A stretch of DNA of 64,000 nucleotides from the NCBI RefSeq assembly GCF_001660815.1, contig NZ_LYMI01000009.1, positions 115,589 to 179,588 of the forward strand. Reading direction: 5' to 3'. The notes beneath the pieces were generated by a model. It was not told the DNA's origin, made no database searches, and saw nothing but the letters and a program-made list of their open reading frames with translations. This stretch comes from Xanthomonas nasturtii. GTDB taxonomy: Bacteria > Pseudomonadota > Gammaproteobacteria > Xanthomonadales > Xanthomonadaceae. Position numbers and translations under genes: made by a program. Positions 37,006 through 45,839 of this stretch are shown one piece after another; position 1 is the first letter of the stretch; every line of letters starts with the position of its first letter.

Positions 37006-39343
37006 TGCCTTGCGCTGCGCATGGCTGGCGCAGACATCGCGCGCCATGGCCGCCTGCCTGCTGTTGCTTGCCGTCACTGCGCATGCGGCACCCAGCGTGG
37101 CCGATTACCAACGTTCGCTCGGCCTGCGCGCGCACTGGAGCACGCTGACCGAGAACGTTGCCTGGCCGGCGTACTGGCAGGACAACGGCACCTTCCATTA
37201 CCGCAAGACGGTGCCTGGCGGGTTCGCCTTCATGCGCGTGGACGTCGCCACGTTGCACAAGCAACCGGCCTTCGATCAGGCGCGCGTGGCCCAGGCGCTG
37301 CAGGCAGCCACCGGCACTGCCTATGCGGCGTCGATGCTGCCATTCGAGCGGTTTGCGTATGCGCAGCAAGGCGCGCGTGAGGACGGGGCGATCGTGTTCG
37401 CCATCGAGGACGCTGCGTGGCGCTGTACCTTGACCACCTACCGCTGCGCGCCCGACGATCCCGGCCGGCAGCCGCAGGGGCAACAGCGGCCGCGCGCCTT
37501 TGGCGTGGTGCGCGACCCGGACGTGGCCGCCGATACCACGCCACGCCGTTCGCCCGACGGGCAGTGGGAGGCGCTGGCCGATGGCTGGAACCTGGTCGTG
37601 CGCCGGGTGGCCGATGGCCAGCTGGTCCAGCGCACCGACGATGGCCGTGCGGAAGACTATTTCGATCCGGAGAGCATTGCCTGGTCGCCCGATTCGCAGC
37701 AGCTGGCGGTGTATCGGGTACGGCCGGGCACTGCGCGCCGGGTGACCCGTGTGGAGGCCGCACCGGCCGGTCGCCTTCAGCCGGTGGTGCACACCCAGCT
37801 GTATCCCAAGCCGGGCGATGCGGTGGATGTGGAACGGCCGGTGCTGCTGTCCGTGGATGGCAGCCGGCGCGTGGTGGATAACGCCTTGTTCGCCACTCCA
37901 TATTCGCTGTCGCCGCTGCAATGGCGCAGCGATGGCCGCAGTGTGAGCTTCGAGTACGTGCAGCGCGGGTTTCAGCACATGCGGGTGATTGCGGTGGATG
38001 CGCGCACTGCACGCGCGCATGTGGCCGTTGGCGAAGATGCGCGCACCTTCGTGTATGCCGACCGCAGCTTTCGCCACGACGTGGATGGGCGTGGCGATGA
38101 GGTGTTGTGGATTTCGGAACGTGACGGTTGGCGGCACCTGTACCTGTTCGATGGCCGCAGCGGCAAGGTCAAACGCCAGATCACCCGCGGGCAGTGGGTG
38201 GTGCGTGATGTGCTGCGCGTGGACGATGCGCAGCGCCGCATCTGGTTCGCCGCCAGCGGCATGGATGCCGGCAAGGACCCGTACTACCGGCAGCTCTACC
38301 GCGTGGATTTCGATGGCCGCCACTTGACCCGGCTCACCCACGCCGAAGCGGATCACGATGTGGCCATTGCCGACGATGGCCGGCATTACGTGGATGTGTA
38401 TTCGCGCCCGGATCTGCCGCCGGTGATGGAGCTGCACGCCATCGATGGGCAACTGCTGCACACCGTTGAGCGCGGCGATATCGGCAAGCTGCAGGCCGCC
38501 GGCTGGCGCGCGCCGGAGATCTTCGTGGCCAAGGGCCGCGATGGCAGCACCGATATCTGGGGCATGGTGGTGCGCCCGCGCGATTACGACCCGCACAAAA
38601 CATACCCGGTGATCGAAAACATCTACGCCGGGCCGCACGACGCCTTCGTGCCCAAGACGTTCTGGCCGTTCGGCTACCACTCCGGCGGCGACAAGCAGAT
38701 CGGCATGCAGGCGCAGGCCGATCTGGGTTTCATCGTGGTGATGATCGATGGCATGGGCACCGCCAATCGTTCCAAGGCGTTTCACGATGTGGCGTGGAAA
38801 AATCTGGGCGATTCCGGCTTTGCCGACCGGATCGCCTGGCATCGCGCGCTGGCCGCGAAGGATCCTGCGTACGACATCAGCCGGGTCGGCATCTATGGCG
38901 CATCGGCCGGCGGGCAGAGCACGCTGGGTGCACTCGAACGCCACCCGGAGTTCTACAAGGTGGGCGTGGCGTTTGCCGGGTGCTACGACAATCGCATGGA
39001 CAAGATCAGCTGGAACGAGCAGTGGATGGGCTGGCCGGTGGATGCGAGCTACGCGCAGGCATCCGGCGTGGTCAACGCCAGCAAGCTGCAGGGCGACCTG
39101 CTGTTGATCGTCGGCGAGCAGGACAGCAATGTCGACCCGGCCTCCACTGCGCAGGTGGTCGATGCGCTGATCAAGGCCGGCAAGCAGTTCGATCTGCTCA
39201 ACGTGCCCGGTGGCGAGCATTCGGTGGGCCGCTCCAGCGGGCCGATCGACTACGTGCAACGCCGTCAGTACGACTTCTTCGTGCGCCACCTGCGCAACGA
39301 CCCTACGCCACACTGGAATTCGCTGTCATCGGAGGCGCAATGA
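36995..39343 (+). CDS. S9 family dipeptidyl-peptidase IV-like serine peptidase
   Basis: A 782-residue exported enzyme with a signal peptide (about residues 1-33, ending AHAAPS). A beta-propeller region (WSPDSQQLAVYRV, GDEVLWISERDGWRHLYLF) precedes an alpha/beta-hydrolase domain. The triad is Ser637 in IYGASAGGQS, Asp710 in GEQDSNVDP and His742 in GGEHSVGRS. The WRHLYLFDGRSG and VIENIYAGPHDAFV blocks match the DPP-IV subgroup, which removes Xaa-Pro dipeptides from peptide N-termini. With the M24 dipeptidase this would give stepwise release of Pro or Hyp. It overlaps the permease stop. Confidence 0.92.
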   Translation: MVSDALRCAWLAQTSRAMAACLLLLAVTAHAAPSVADYQRSLGLRAHWSTLTENVAWPAYWQDNGTFHYRKTVPGGFAFMRVDVATLHKQPAFDQARVAQALQAATGTAYAASMLPFERFAYAQQGAREDGAIVFAIEDAAWRCTLTTYRCAPDDPGRQPQGQQRPRAFGVVRDPDVAADTTPRRSPDGQWEALADGWNLVVRRVADGQLVQRTDDGRAEDYFDPESIAWSPDSQQLAVYRVRPGTARRVTRVEAAPAGRLQPVVHTQLYPKPGDAVDVERPVLLSVDGSRRVVDNALFATPYSLSPLQWRSDGRSVSFEYVQRGFQHMRVIAVDARTARAHVAVGEDARTFVYADRSFRHDVDGRGDEVLWISERDGWRHLYLFDGRSGKVKRQITRGQWVVRDVLRVDDAQRRIWFAASGMDAGKDPYYRQLYRVDFDGRHLTRLTHAEADHDVAIADDGRHYVDVYSRPDLPPVMELHAIDGQLLHTVERGDIGKLQAAGWRAPEIFVAKGRDGSTDIWGMVVRPRDYDPHKTYPVIENIYAGPHDAFVPKTFWPFGYHSGGDKQIGMQAQADLGFIVVMIDGMGTANRSKAFHDVAWKNLGDSGFADRIAWHRALAAKDPAYDISRVGIYGASAGGQSTLGALERHPEFYKVGVAFAGCYDNRMDKISWNEQWMGWPVDASYAQASGVVNASKLQGDLLLIVGEQDSNVDPASTAQVVDALIKAGKQFDLLNVPGGEHSVGRSSGPIDYVQRRQYDFFVRHLRNDPTPHWNSLSSEAQ

Positions 39344-40980
39344 TGCGTGTGTTTGCTCGATTCACGGCACAACGCTGCGGCCGGGTGACCGGTCTGGTGT
39401 GGTTGCTGGTGGTGCTGGCAGTCGGTGTGCCGCTGCTTGCCAGCGCAGCAGAGCTGCCGCGCTTTGTCACCCAGAACGGGCGGCATGCGGTCTTCGTCGA
39501 TGGTGCGCCCTATACGGTCCTGGCCGCGCAACTGCATAACTCCAGCGCATGGCCGGCCGTCTTGCCCAAGGCGCTGGACGAGGTGGTCGCGCTGCATGCC
39601 AACACCGTGGAAGCGCCGGTGTATTGGGAGCAGTTCGAGCCGACGCAGGGCCGCTTCGATACCACCAACGTCGACGCACTGATTGCCGGCGCGCGCAAGC
39701 GTGGCCTGCGCGTGGCCTTGCTGTGGTTCGGCAGCTGGAAGAACGGCCAGATGCATTACGTGCCCGAGTGGATCAAGCGCGACGAGACAACGTATCCGCG
39801 CATGCGCGATGCCAATGGCGAGCCGGTGGATGTGCTGTCGCCCCATGTGGCGGCCAACGTGCAGGCCGATGCGCGTGCGTTCACTGCACTGATGCAGCAC
39901 CTGCGCAAGGTGGATGGCGACCGCCACACGGTGATCCTGGCGCAGGTGGAAAACGAGCCCGGTGCGATCGGCACCGTGCGCGACCATGGCCCGGCCGGCG
40001 AGGCCGCCTTCGCACAACCGGTGCCGGCCGAGATTGCGCGTGCACTGGGCAAGCCGCAGGGCAGCTGGCAGCAACTGTTCGGCGCCGAAGCGGCCGAAGC
40101 ATTCAACGCGCATGCCACCGCCGCCTACATCGAGCAGGTGGCCGCAGCCGGCAAGCGTGCGTACCCGCTGCCGCTCTACGTCAACACCTGGCTGCGCTAC
40201 AAGGGCAAGCGCTATCCGGGCATGGACTATCCCTCCGGCGGTGCCACGGTGAACATGTTCGCGCTATGGCGCGCGGCCACGCCGTCGATCGACTTCATCG
40301 GCACCGACATCTACACCAACGATTACAACGAATACACCAAGGTCATCGGCCAGTACGCGCGGCCCGACAACCCGGCCTGGGTGTCGGAAACCGGCTTCGA
40401 AGCGGCCACCGCGCCCTATCTGTTCCATGTACTGGGGCAGGGCGGGATCGGTTTTTCGGTGTTCGGCATGGATGGCAACCCCGACAGCGAGGCCAATCGC
40501 GCCGCAATCGCTGCGCACGCGGCCAACTTCAAGCTGCTTGCGCCGATGCAGCGCATTCTGGCGCAGGCCGCCTTCGACGGCCGGCTGCAGGCGGTGGCCG
40601 AACAGCCCGGCGCGCCGCAGCGCACGCTGCGCTTCGGCGAGTGGGAGGGCAAGGTGTCGTTCGGTGCGCCACTCTGGGGCGATGCGCCGCCGATTCTGCC
40701 CGGCAACGACGACCATGCAGGCCGGTTGCTGGTCGCCCAGCTGGGGCCGGAAGAATTTCTGGTGACGGGTATGGCTGCACGTATTGAATTTTTCCGCGAC
40801 GCGGCCGATACCCGTCATGGACAACTGTTGCGGGTGGAGCAGGGGCGGTATGTCGACGGGCGCTGGCAGGTGGAAAAACAGCTCAACGGCGACCAGACCG
40901 ACTACGGCCTCAACTTCGGGCGTGCGGATGCGGCCGGCAATGTGCCCGTGGTGTTGCGTGTGCGGGTGGGTACGTATTGA
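39340..40980 (+). CDS. GH35 beta-galactosidase with DUF5597 domain
   Basis: A 546-residue exported glycosidase, signal peptide about residues 1-36 (ending LLASAAE). The GH35 TIM barrel shows the acid/base Glu206 in AQVENEPG and the nucleophile Glu350 in VSETGFEA. The C-terminal third (LGPEEFLVTGMAARIEFF) is the DUF5597 beta-sandwich common in Xanthomonas GH35 proteins. These release beta-galactose from galactans, arabinogalactans or xyloglucan. GGAGG stands directly before an ATGATG start and the gene overlaps the S9 stop. In this setting, galactose removal from arabinogalactan-protein or extensin is one possible use. Confidence 0.9.
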   Translation: MMRVFARFTAQRCGRVTGLVWLLVVLAVGVPLLASAAELPRFVTQNGRHAVFVDGAPYTVLAAQLHNSSAWPAVLPKALDEVVALHANTVEAPVYWEQFEPTQGRFDTTNVDALIAGARKRGLRVALLWFGSWKNGQMHYVPEWIKRDETTYPRMRDANGEPVDVLSPHVAANVQADARAFTALMQHLRKVDGDRHTVILAQVENEPGAIGTVRDHGPAGEAAFAQPVPAEIARALGKPQGSWQQLFGAEAAEAFNAHATAAYIEQVAAAGKRAYPLPLYVNTWLRYKGKRYPGMDYPSGGATVNMFALWRAATPSIDFIGTDIYTNDYNEYTKVIGQYARPDNPAWVSETGFEAATAPYLFHVLGQGGIGFSVFGMDGNPDSEANRAAIAAHAANFKLLAPMQRILAQAAFDGRLQAVAEQPGAPQRTLRFGEWEGKVSFGAPLWGDAPPILPGNDDHAGRLLVAQLGPEEFLVTGMAARIEFFRDAADTRHGQLLRVEQGRYVDGRWQVEKQLNGDQTDYGLNFGRADAAGNVPVVLRVRVGTY

Positions 40981-41225
40981 GCGGGCGAGGCGACCGTGCA
41001 GCCGTAAGACGGGCGTTGTCGCAATGGGTAGGTAGGACATGTGGGTGGAGCAGGTGGGTCGCAGTTGCTGTTCGCTGGGTCCATCCGCGTAAGAAAGGCT
41101 CGCCCGGCGGTTAGCGTGCGGTAAACGCGACAGCAGCGCAGCGCGATTGTGATCGGCGGCTGCGCCGGTTGGTGAGTCAACGAGCGTCCTCGCTTTTTTT
41201 TCATAGTTTGTGCACTGGAGCCATC

Positions 41226-41522
41226 ATGAGCATCAACAGCATCGCCAGTTCCGGAATGCAGGTGGCCGCACTGCGCCAGCAGGTAGCCGCCAGCAATGTG
41301 GCCCGTCAGCCAGTGGACGGCAGCCCACGGCAGTCCGTTGCCGCCAGCACGCAGGCCAATGGCGGCGTGGCCGCCAGCGTCGTCGATGCCGGCGCCGATC
41401 CATCGGCGCCGGCCACCGATCTGGTCGAGGGTCTGTCGGCACGCAACGATTTCCAGGCCAACGCCACCGCGCTGCGGCGCTCCGACGAGATGTTGGGTAG
41501 CTTGCTGGACGTGTTGACCTAA
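41226..41522 (+). CDS. orphan flagellar-rod-like small protein
   Basis: A 98-residue protein from ATG 41226, preceded by GGAG. The N-terminus INSIASSGMQVAALRQQVAA, then SNVA, matches the start of flagellar basal-body rod proteins. The C-terminus NDFQANATALRRSDEMLGSL resembles the FlgC/FlgB end ('YQANA-AL--ADEMLGTLLD'). The middle, normally carrying the rod domain, is replaced by about 45 Ala/Ser-rich residues. No flagellar genes are nearby. It could be a diverged or regulatory rod-like protein, or a decayed relic. An in-frame ATG at 41169 gives an implausible leader. Confidence 0.72.
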   Translation: MSINSIASSGMQVAALRQQVAASNVARQPVDGSPRQSVAASTQANGGVAASVVDAGADPSAPATDLVEGLSARNDFQANATALRRSDEMLGSLLDVLT

Positions 41523-41638
41523 GCGGCGCGGAGTGGATGCCAGCCCTCGTCGTCCTGATACACCGGGTACACGGCTGTCGGTGTGGTCGCGCCCTGGCGA
41601 CATCCGTCTGCTGCTTGGCTGCAAGCACTGGTGGAGAT

Positions 41639-42200
41639 GGTCGGTGCGCAGAGCTTCGATCAAACAGTCCGCAGAATTTCTGGTGCGGTGATTTTGTTCT
41701 TCAATAAAGCCGCCAGCTAACTATCTGGTGGGGCACCGCGCGCTCGAGTTCTTCGCGTTTGCTGCAGGGCCCTTGCCCGCCCACCATCGCGGGACACGCT
41801 GCAAGTACGTCCATGTAAGCTCCGTGGCGGCATCCATGCCGCCAAGGGTCCCGCGACGGTGGGCGAGCAAGGACCAGCGGAGATGGTCGGTTCGCATGGA
41901 TCTGAACCAGCGCCCCAGCAGGCTGCGATGCGGTGGCTTTTGCTCTTCAAAAAACCACCAGCCAACTGTCTGGTGCGGTGTCCTCACCGATTGCGGGACC
42001 GTTGGCGGCATGGATGCCGCCGCCGAGCCTCCACGGACGGAGATTCACGGCGTGTCCCGCGAGCGGTGAGGGCACCGCGCACTCGACCGACGCTGCGCCT
42101 TCACTGAAGCCCTTGCCTGCTCACCATCGCACGACATGCTGCAAGCACGTCCTTTAGCTCTTTGGCGGAATCCATACCTCCAAGATCCCACGAGCGGTGG
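41639..42200. repeat. dispersed palindromic repeat cluster, copy B
   Basis: The same modules as at 17756-18222 but in another order. The lead module is at 41639, a reverse-orientation ~100-base unit at about 41757-41862, a forward unit at about 41988-42086, and a degenerate reverse unit at about 42110-42200. The stretch from GCTGCAGGGCCCTTGCCCGC through the CGTCCATGTAAGCTC block is almost identical between clusters 24 kb apart, indicating recent spread or gene conversion. No protein is encoded; the remaining bases of the 41523-42295 spacer show nothing else. Confidence 0.75.
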
Positions 42201-42295
42201 AAAACACCATCCTCGACATGCTGCAAGTCAGACGCGATGAGGTCACCGTGCACTTGACCGAACCCGTCATGCTGCAATCGTTGTACTCACCGTCG

Positions 42296-43472
42296 TCATT
42301 GCTCGTTACTGCCCAACACCTGCGCCGCGTCCACGATCTCTACGCCCTGCAGTTGGCCTAGCCACTGATCGAACCAGGGCTTGTGCGTAGCGCCACTACC
42401 GCCAGCACACGTGCACCGGGTTGGTCGGAAAAGCTGGCACGCACGCTAGACACCATGCGCAGGTTGCGGATCTCCCAGCAGGATACGTAGCGATAGCCGT
42501 AGTGTTGCGGTGACTTCTCGCTCAACGCAGCGCGGAAGTCCGCCTCGATCGAGAGCTGCTGGTTGGCCGGCAGGTAGATTGCGCGGTACAGCTCCAATAG
42601 CTTGCCTTGTTGCGCCAGATCTTTTCTCTGCGCGCGCATCGTGCCGGCACGCGGCGCAGCTTTTTCCCAGGCTGCCTGGACCGCGTTTCCATAGGCCGCC
42701 GGGTTGTCCACCTGCACATTGTCGCCGGTGTGATCGTCGACAGGGTGGACGCGCTGCAGGCCCAGCCGTACGGCCAGAGGCACGGAGATCTGGCTACTCT
42801 CGTCCTGGCGATGTTCCATCGCACGCAGCCGTGCCACCAGCGCGGCATCCAATCCATCGCCAGGGCGTTGCTCTGTCTGTGCAAGCTGCAACCACTGCAC
42901 CAAGGCAGACCATGGATCGCCCGAGGCCAGAAACAATGCAGCTAGCTGCCGGCGCTGCGCCGACGTCGGCGCGCTGGGCCAGCTCTTGAGTGTTGCATGC
43001 ACCTTGCCGATGGCGGCCGGCACATCCAGGCCGGTCGCACGCGCCGCGTCGTCGACCTTGGGACAATAAGCTGCACCGTCTTCCGGCAGATAGACCGTGG
43101 GGTGCCGGCGCATCAAATCGCAAGTTTCGCCCGACAGATCCTCTGTCGTGATGATGGTGGGCTGGCAGGCCGCCAGCCGGTCCAGCAACGGTTGCAGGCG
43201 CGCGGCAGAGACATCGCTGCCCTTGGGTAGCTGCGACAGGTGCACGCTGCCAAGAACCAGCACCTCCTGCGTGGCGCGGCCATCTCTGCATCCAGCTGCG
43301 ATAGCTCCACCTGTGCCTGCGCGATGCGGGGCGCGATGCAGGGCGTGATGAGCGTGAGCAATGCTGACCACAGCACGCGACTTCGCGGGCGAGTGTGCAC
43401 GACCGGTGATGGAGCGGAACGTGCACTGGCTGTGTCGCCGCTGCTCGCTTTGCGATAGAAGGGAATCTGCAT
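42296..43472 (-). pseudogene. DUF5694-like exported protein, broken by two frameshifts
   Basis: Reading on the minus strand, MQIPFYRKASSGD with a signal peptide (RVLWSALLTLITPCIAPRIA) opens at 43472 and runs to DAEMA near 43280. The frame then shifts and continues as ATQEVLVLGSVHLSQLPKG, the signature opening of DUF5694 proteins. A long intact middle follows to RVLAVVALRT near 42393, where the frame shifts again. The correct ending in the third frame reads THKPWFDQWLGQLQGVEI and stops at 42296. Both shifts fit single-base deletions. The family function is unknown. Either the gene has decayed or the assembly has two indel errors. Confidence 0.7.
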
Positions 43473-43808
43473 GACGTTCCTTGTGGAATGCGCGCTGCCG
43501 CAAGCGCACGCCGCAGCAGTGGACGTGCGGCGCGTGTGGCCGAAGCAGCAGGCGTCGGGCCCGGCCGGAAAGTCATGCGGTCAAATGGCAGGGGGCGTTG
43601 GCGTGCACAGACCACAACGCGCCTGCCTGATGCTGAAACATAGTCCCCGGCGCGTGGTACGCGCCGTGCGCAAGTCGCCTGCGTCAGGCAGGCCTGCACA
43701 GAGCCGAGAGGGGAGCGGCGAATGCGGCGGCAGTCACCACGCTTACGCGGATAGCGATGCCGGCCCTGTGCGCCGTGATGGCCGCCTGCGGTATCACTCG
43801 CGCTGCTC
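43473..43808. other. spacer between DUF5694-like locus and S53 peptidase
   Basis: About 335 bases. I see no gene; the only structure is a short perfect hairpin GGCGCGT-ggt-ACGCGCC at 43649-43665, which could serve the upstream minus-strand S53 gene as a terminator without a T-run. Confidence 0.4.
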
Positions 43809-45380
43809 TCAGTCCGGTCGTAGGGCGTCTGTCAAGCGTGCGCCGTCGGGCACGCCCAATCCCGTGGTGGCATCCCAGCCGGCGGATGCGCGGAAGCCGG
43901 CGTTGTCGCCGGCGACGATGTCGCGGAACGCATCCGTTCGCCCGTACAGGCGCGGCAGCACGAAGTGGGGTTGCATGCCGTTTGCACCGTAGATGCGTGC
44001 CAGCAAGGCGGCCCATAACGGTGCGGCGGCACTGGTCCCGCCCATCACCGCTGGCTGCCCGTTGATCGACAGGTAGTAGCCGGTCTGCGAATCGGCGTTG
44101 GCAGCCACATCGGGAACACCGCGCATGCTCAATTGGCGAGATTGGTGCTGTGCATCGGTCAGGCGCAGATCTTTCTGCCAGGCAGGGCGTGCGAAGAATT
44201 TGCTCTGCCCGCCACCGCCGTTGGCCCACGCCTGCTCGTTGGCGCTGTCCGCCGTGACCTGCAGCCGGGTGCCTCCACAGGCCAGCACGAATGGGCTGGA
44301 AGCGGGGAAGCAGACGTTCAACCCCGGCTGCCCGTCGCTGGCGCCATCGTCGCCTGCGGCGATGCACACCGTGATGCCCAACAATGCGGCGGCTTGAAAC
44401 GCACAGTCGTAGGCCTGACGCGATTGCGGCGTCCACTGCGATTCAGTGAAGCCCCAGCTGATGGCGATGATGCCGGGGCAATGCTCGGTGTCGTGGATGG
44501 CGGCATTGATCGCTTCCAGAAAGCCGTTGTCGGTGTTGGGCGCGAAATACACCACCAGCTTGGCGCCCGGCGCGATGGCCCCGGCGATCTGGATATCCAT
44601 CTGCGCCTCCACGTCGGCATCCGCATTGCCGGTGCTGACGGTATTGGTGGCACCGGGCAACAGCACATCCACCAGCGTCGGCATGGGCACACGCAACTGC
44701 GCGAAATAGGCAGCCATCTGCTCGCGTGCATAGCCGCCGCCGAGCACGATGATGGCGATGCACTGCCCATGTCCGTCGTGCTCGGGAAAGCCGTACAGCT
44801 GCGCCAGCTGCGGCGGTGTGTACTGCATGATCGGGCCATCCTGCGTGTCGGCAGGCTCGGCTGGCCGCGGCGAGGTTGGCAAGGCCGCAGAGGGGGCGGG
44901 CGCACTGGGTAGCGTCTGCGCCTGCGGGCGTGCGTCCAGCCCGAGCACGGCGGTGACGATGCCGGCCAGGGGCTGCGGAATCGACACCGGGCCGGTGCGG
45001 CCGCGGTAGCGCAGCGTGCCATGGACGTATTCGCGCAAGCTGACCTGAAATGCGGTTTCGCACTGCTGCACGGTGCCTTCCAGAATCACGTTGCCGCTGT
45101 CTGCGTGGGCGCGCTCGACCGTCAAGCCATAGCTGGCGGCAAAGTCGGCGACAGCCTGCAGATCTGCGGCGCTGGCGGCGAAGCGTTCGCTGAACTCGGC
45201 GCGCGTGAAGGCAACCGGCAGCGTACTGGCCTGCAGTTGCAACAGCACATCGGCGGCGGCATTCAGTGCCGGCATCCGCACCGCGAGCAGCACGCGCAGG
45301 CGCTCGTCCAGCGGCGGTTGGCCAGCCTCGACAGTGGAGGGTGCGGGACGGCGCTCACTGCCAGCGAGGATCGTATGCAT
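43809..45380 (-). CDS. S53 family serine-carboxyl peptidase (sedolisin/kumamolisin)
   Basis: A 523-residue acid-acting endopeptidase. The prodomain (about residues 30-150, with FTRAEFSERFAASAADLQAV and YRGRTGPVSIP) leads to the catalytic domain opening near TPPQLAQLYGFP. The catalytic residues are visible: Glu258 and Asp262 in DADVEAQMDIQIAG and Ser450 in VMGGTSAAAPLW. The calcium site is DIVAGDN plus ASAGWDATTGLG. No signal peptide precedes the prodomain (MHTILAGSERRPAPS), so the secretion route is unclear. It is divergent from the Tat-exported hydrolase gene. Secreted S53 enzymes could open proline-rich wall proteins. Confidence 0.92.
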   Translation of the reverse strand: MHTILAGSERRPAPSTVEAGQPPLDERLRVLLAVRMPALNAAADVLLQLQASTLPVAFTRAEFSERFAASAADLQAVADFAASYGLTVERAHADSGNVILEGTVQQCETAFQVSLREYVHGTLRYRGRTGPVSIPQPLAGIVTAVLGLDARPQAQTLPSAPAPSAALPTSPRPAEPADTQDGPIMQYTPPQLAQLYGFPEHDGHGQCIAIIVLGGGYAREQMAAYFAQLRVPMPTLVDVLLPGATNTVSTGNADADVEAQMDIQIAGAIAPGAKLVVYFAPNTDNGFLEAINAAIHDTEHCPGIIAISWGFTESQWTPQSRQAYDCAFQAAALLGITVCIAAGDDGASDGQPGLNVCFPASSPFVLACGGTRLQVTADSANEQAWANGGGGQSKFFARPAWQKDLRLTDAQHQSRQLSMRGVPDVAANADSQTGYYLSINGQPAVMGGTSAAAPLWAALLARIYGANGMQPHFVLPRLYGRTDAFRDIVAGDNAGFRASAGWDATTGLGVPDGARLTDALRPD

Positions 45381-45839
45381 GCGGGAAGAACTCCATCAGG
45401 GTAGGCGAGCCGATAGCGGTCGAGATGCAGATACAGCGTGCTGCACGGTCACGGTCACGGCCGCACAGCGCAGCAGCCAGGCGCACGGCATTCTGCATTC
45501 AACACCATGCCTGGGCTGTGTGCGCCTCCGCCGCCGCGTGCGATCGATCGCCATGCGAAGTGATGACAGGTCGATCGGTGGATCGCCCTGGCAACGGCCC
45601 GCAACGGCGGGCGTCTGCAGCAAGGTCAGCATCTAAGGCGTGCGCCTCAGATCCTGCGACAGCGTGCCGGGTGATGTGCATTGCGTGTGGTCTGGCGCAG
45701 CCACGTTCGCCGTAAGCACCGCTGCAGGCAGGCAATACACCCTCTCTATGCAGATTTCCGCACGGGCGTCTGAGCGCTGTCACAAGACGCGCTGCGCGAA
45801 GGCGCGCACGATGGGCAACGATCATTCGAGGGCGCAACG
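45381..45839. other. divergent promoter spacer, S53 peptidase / Tat hydrolase
   Basis: About 460 bases between divergent genes. It must hold both promoters. I cannot fix a -10/-35 pair or an operator. GAGGG occurs shortly before the ATG at 45840. No gene or known repeat is seen. Confidence 0.45.

Noticed and set aside
41105..41160. Possible sigma-28 promoter (TAAA and a GCGCGATT at 11-base spacing) before the rod-like gene
   Set aside because: The -10 half does not match GCCGATAA well enough to report as a promoter.
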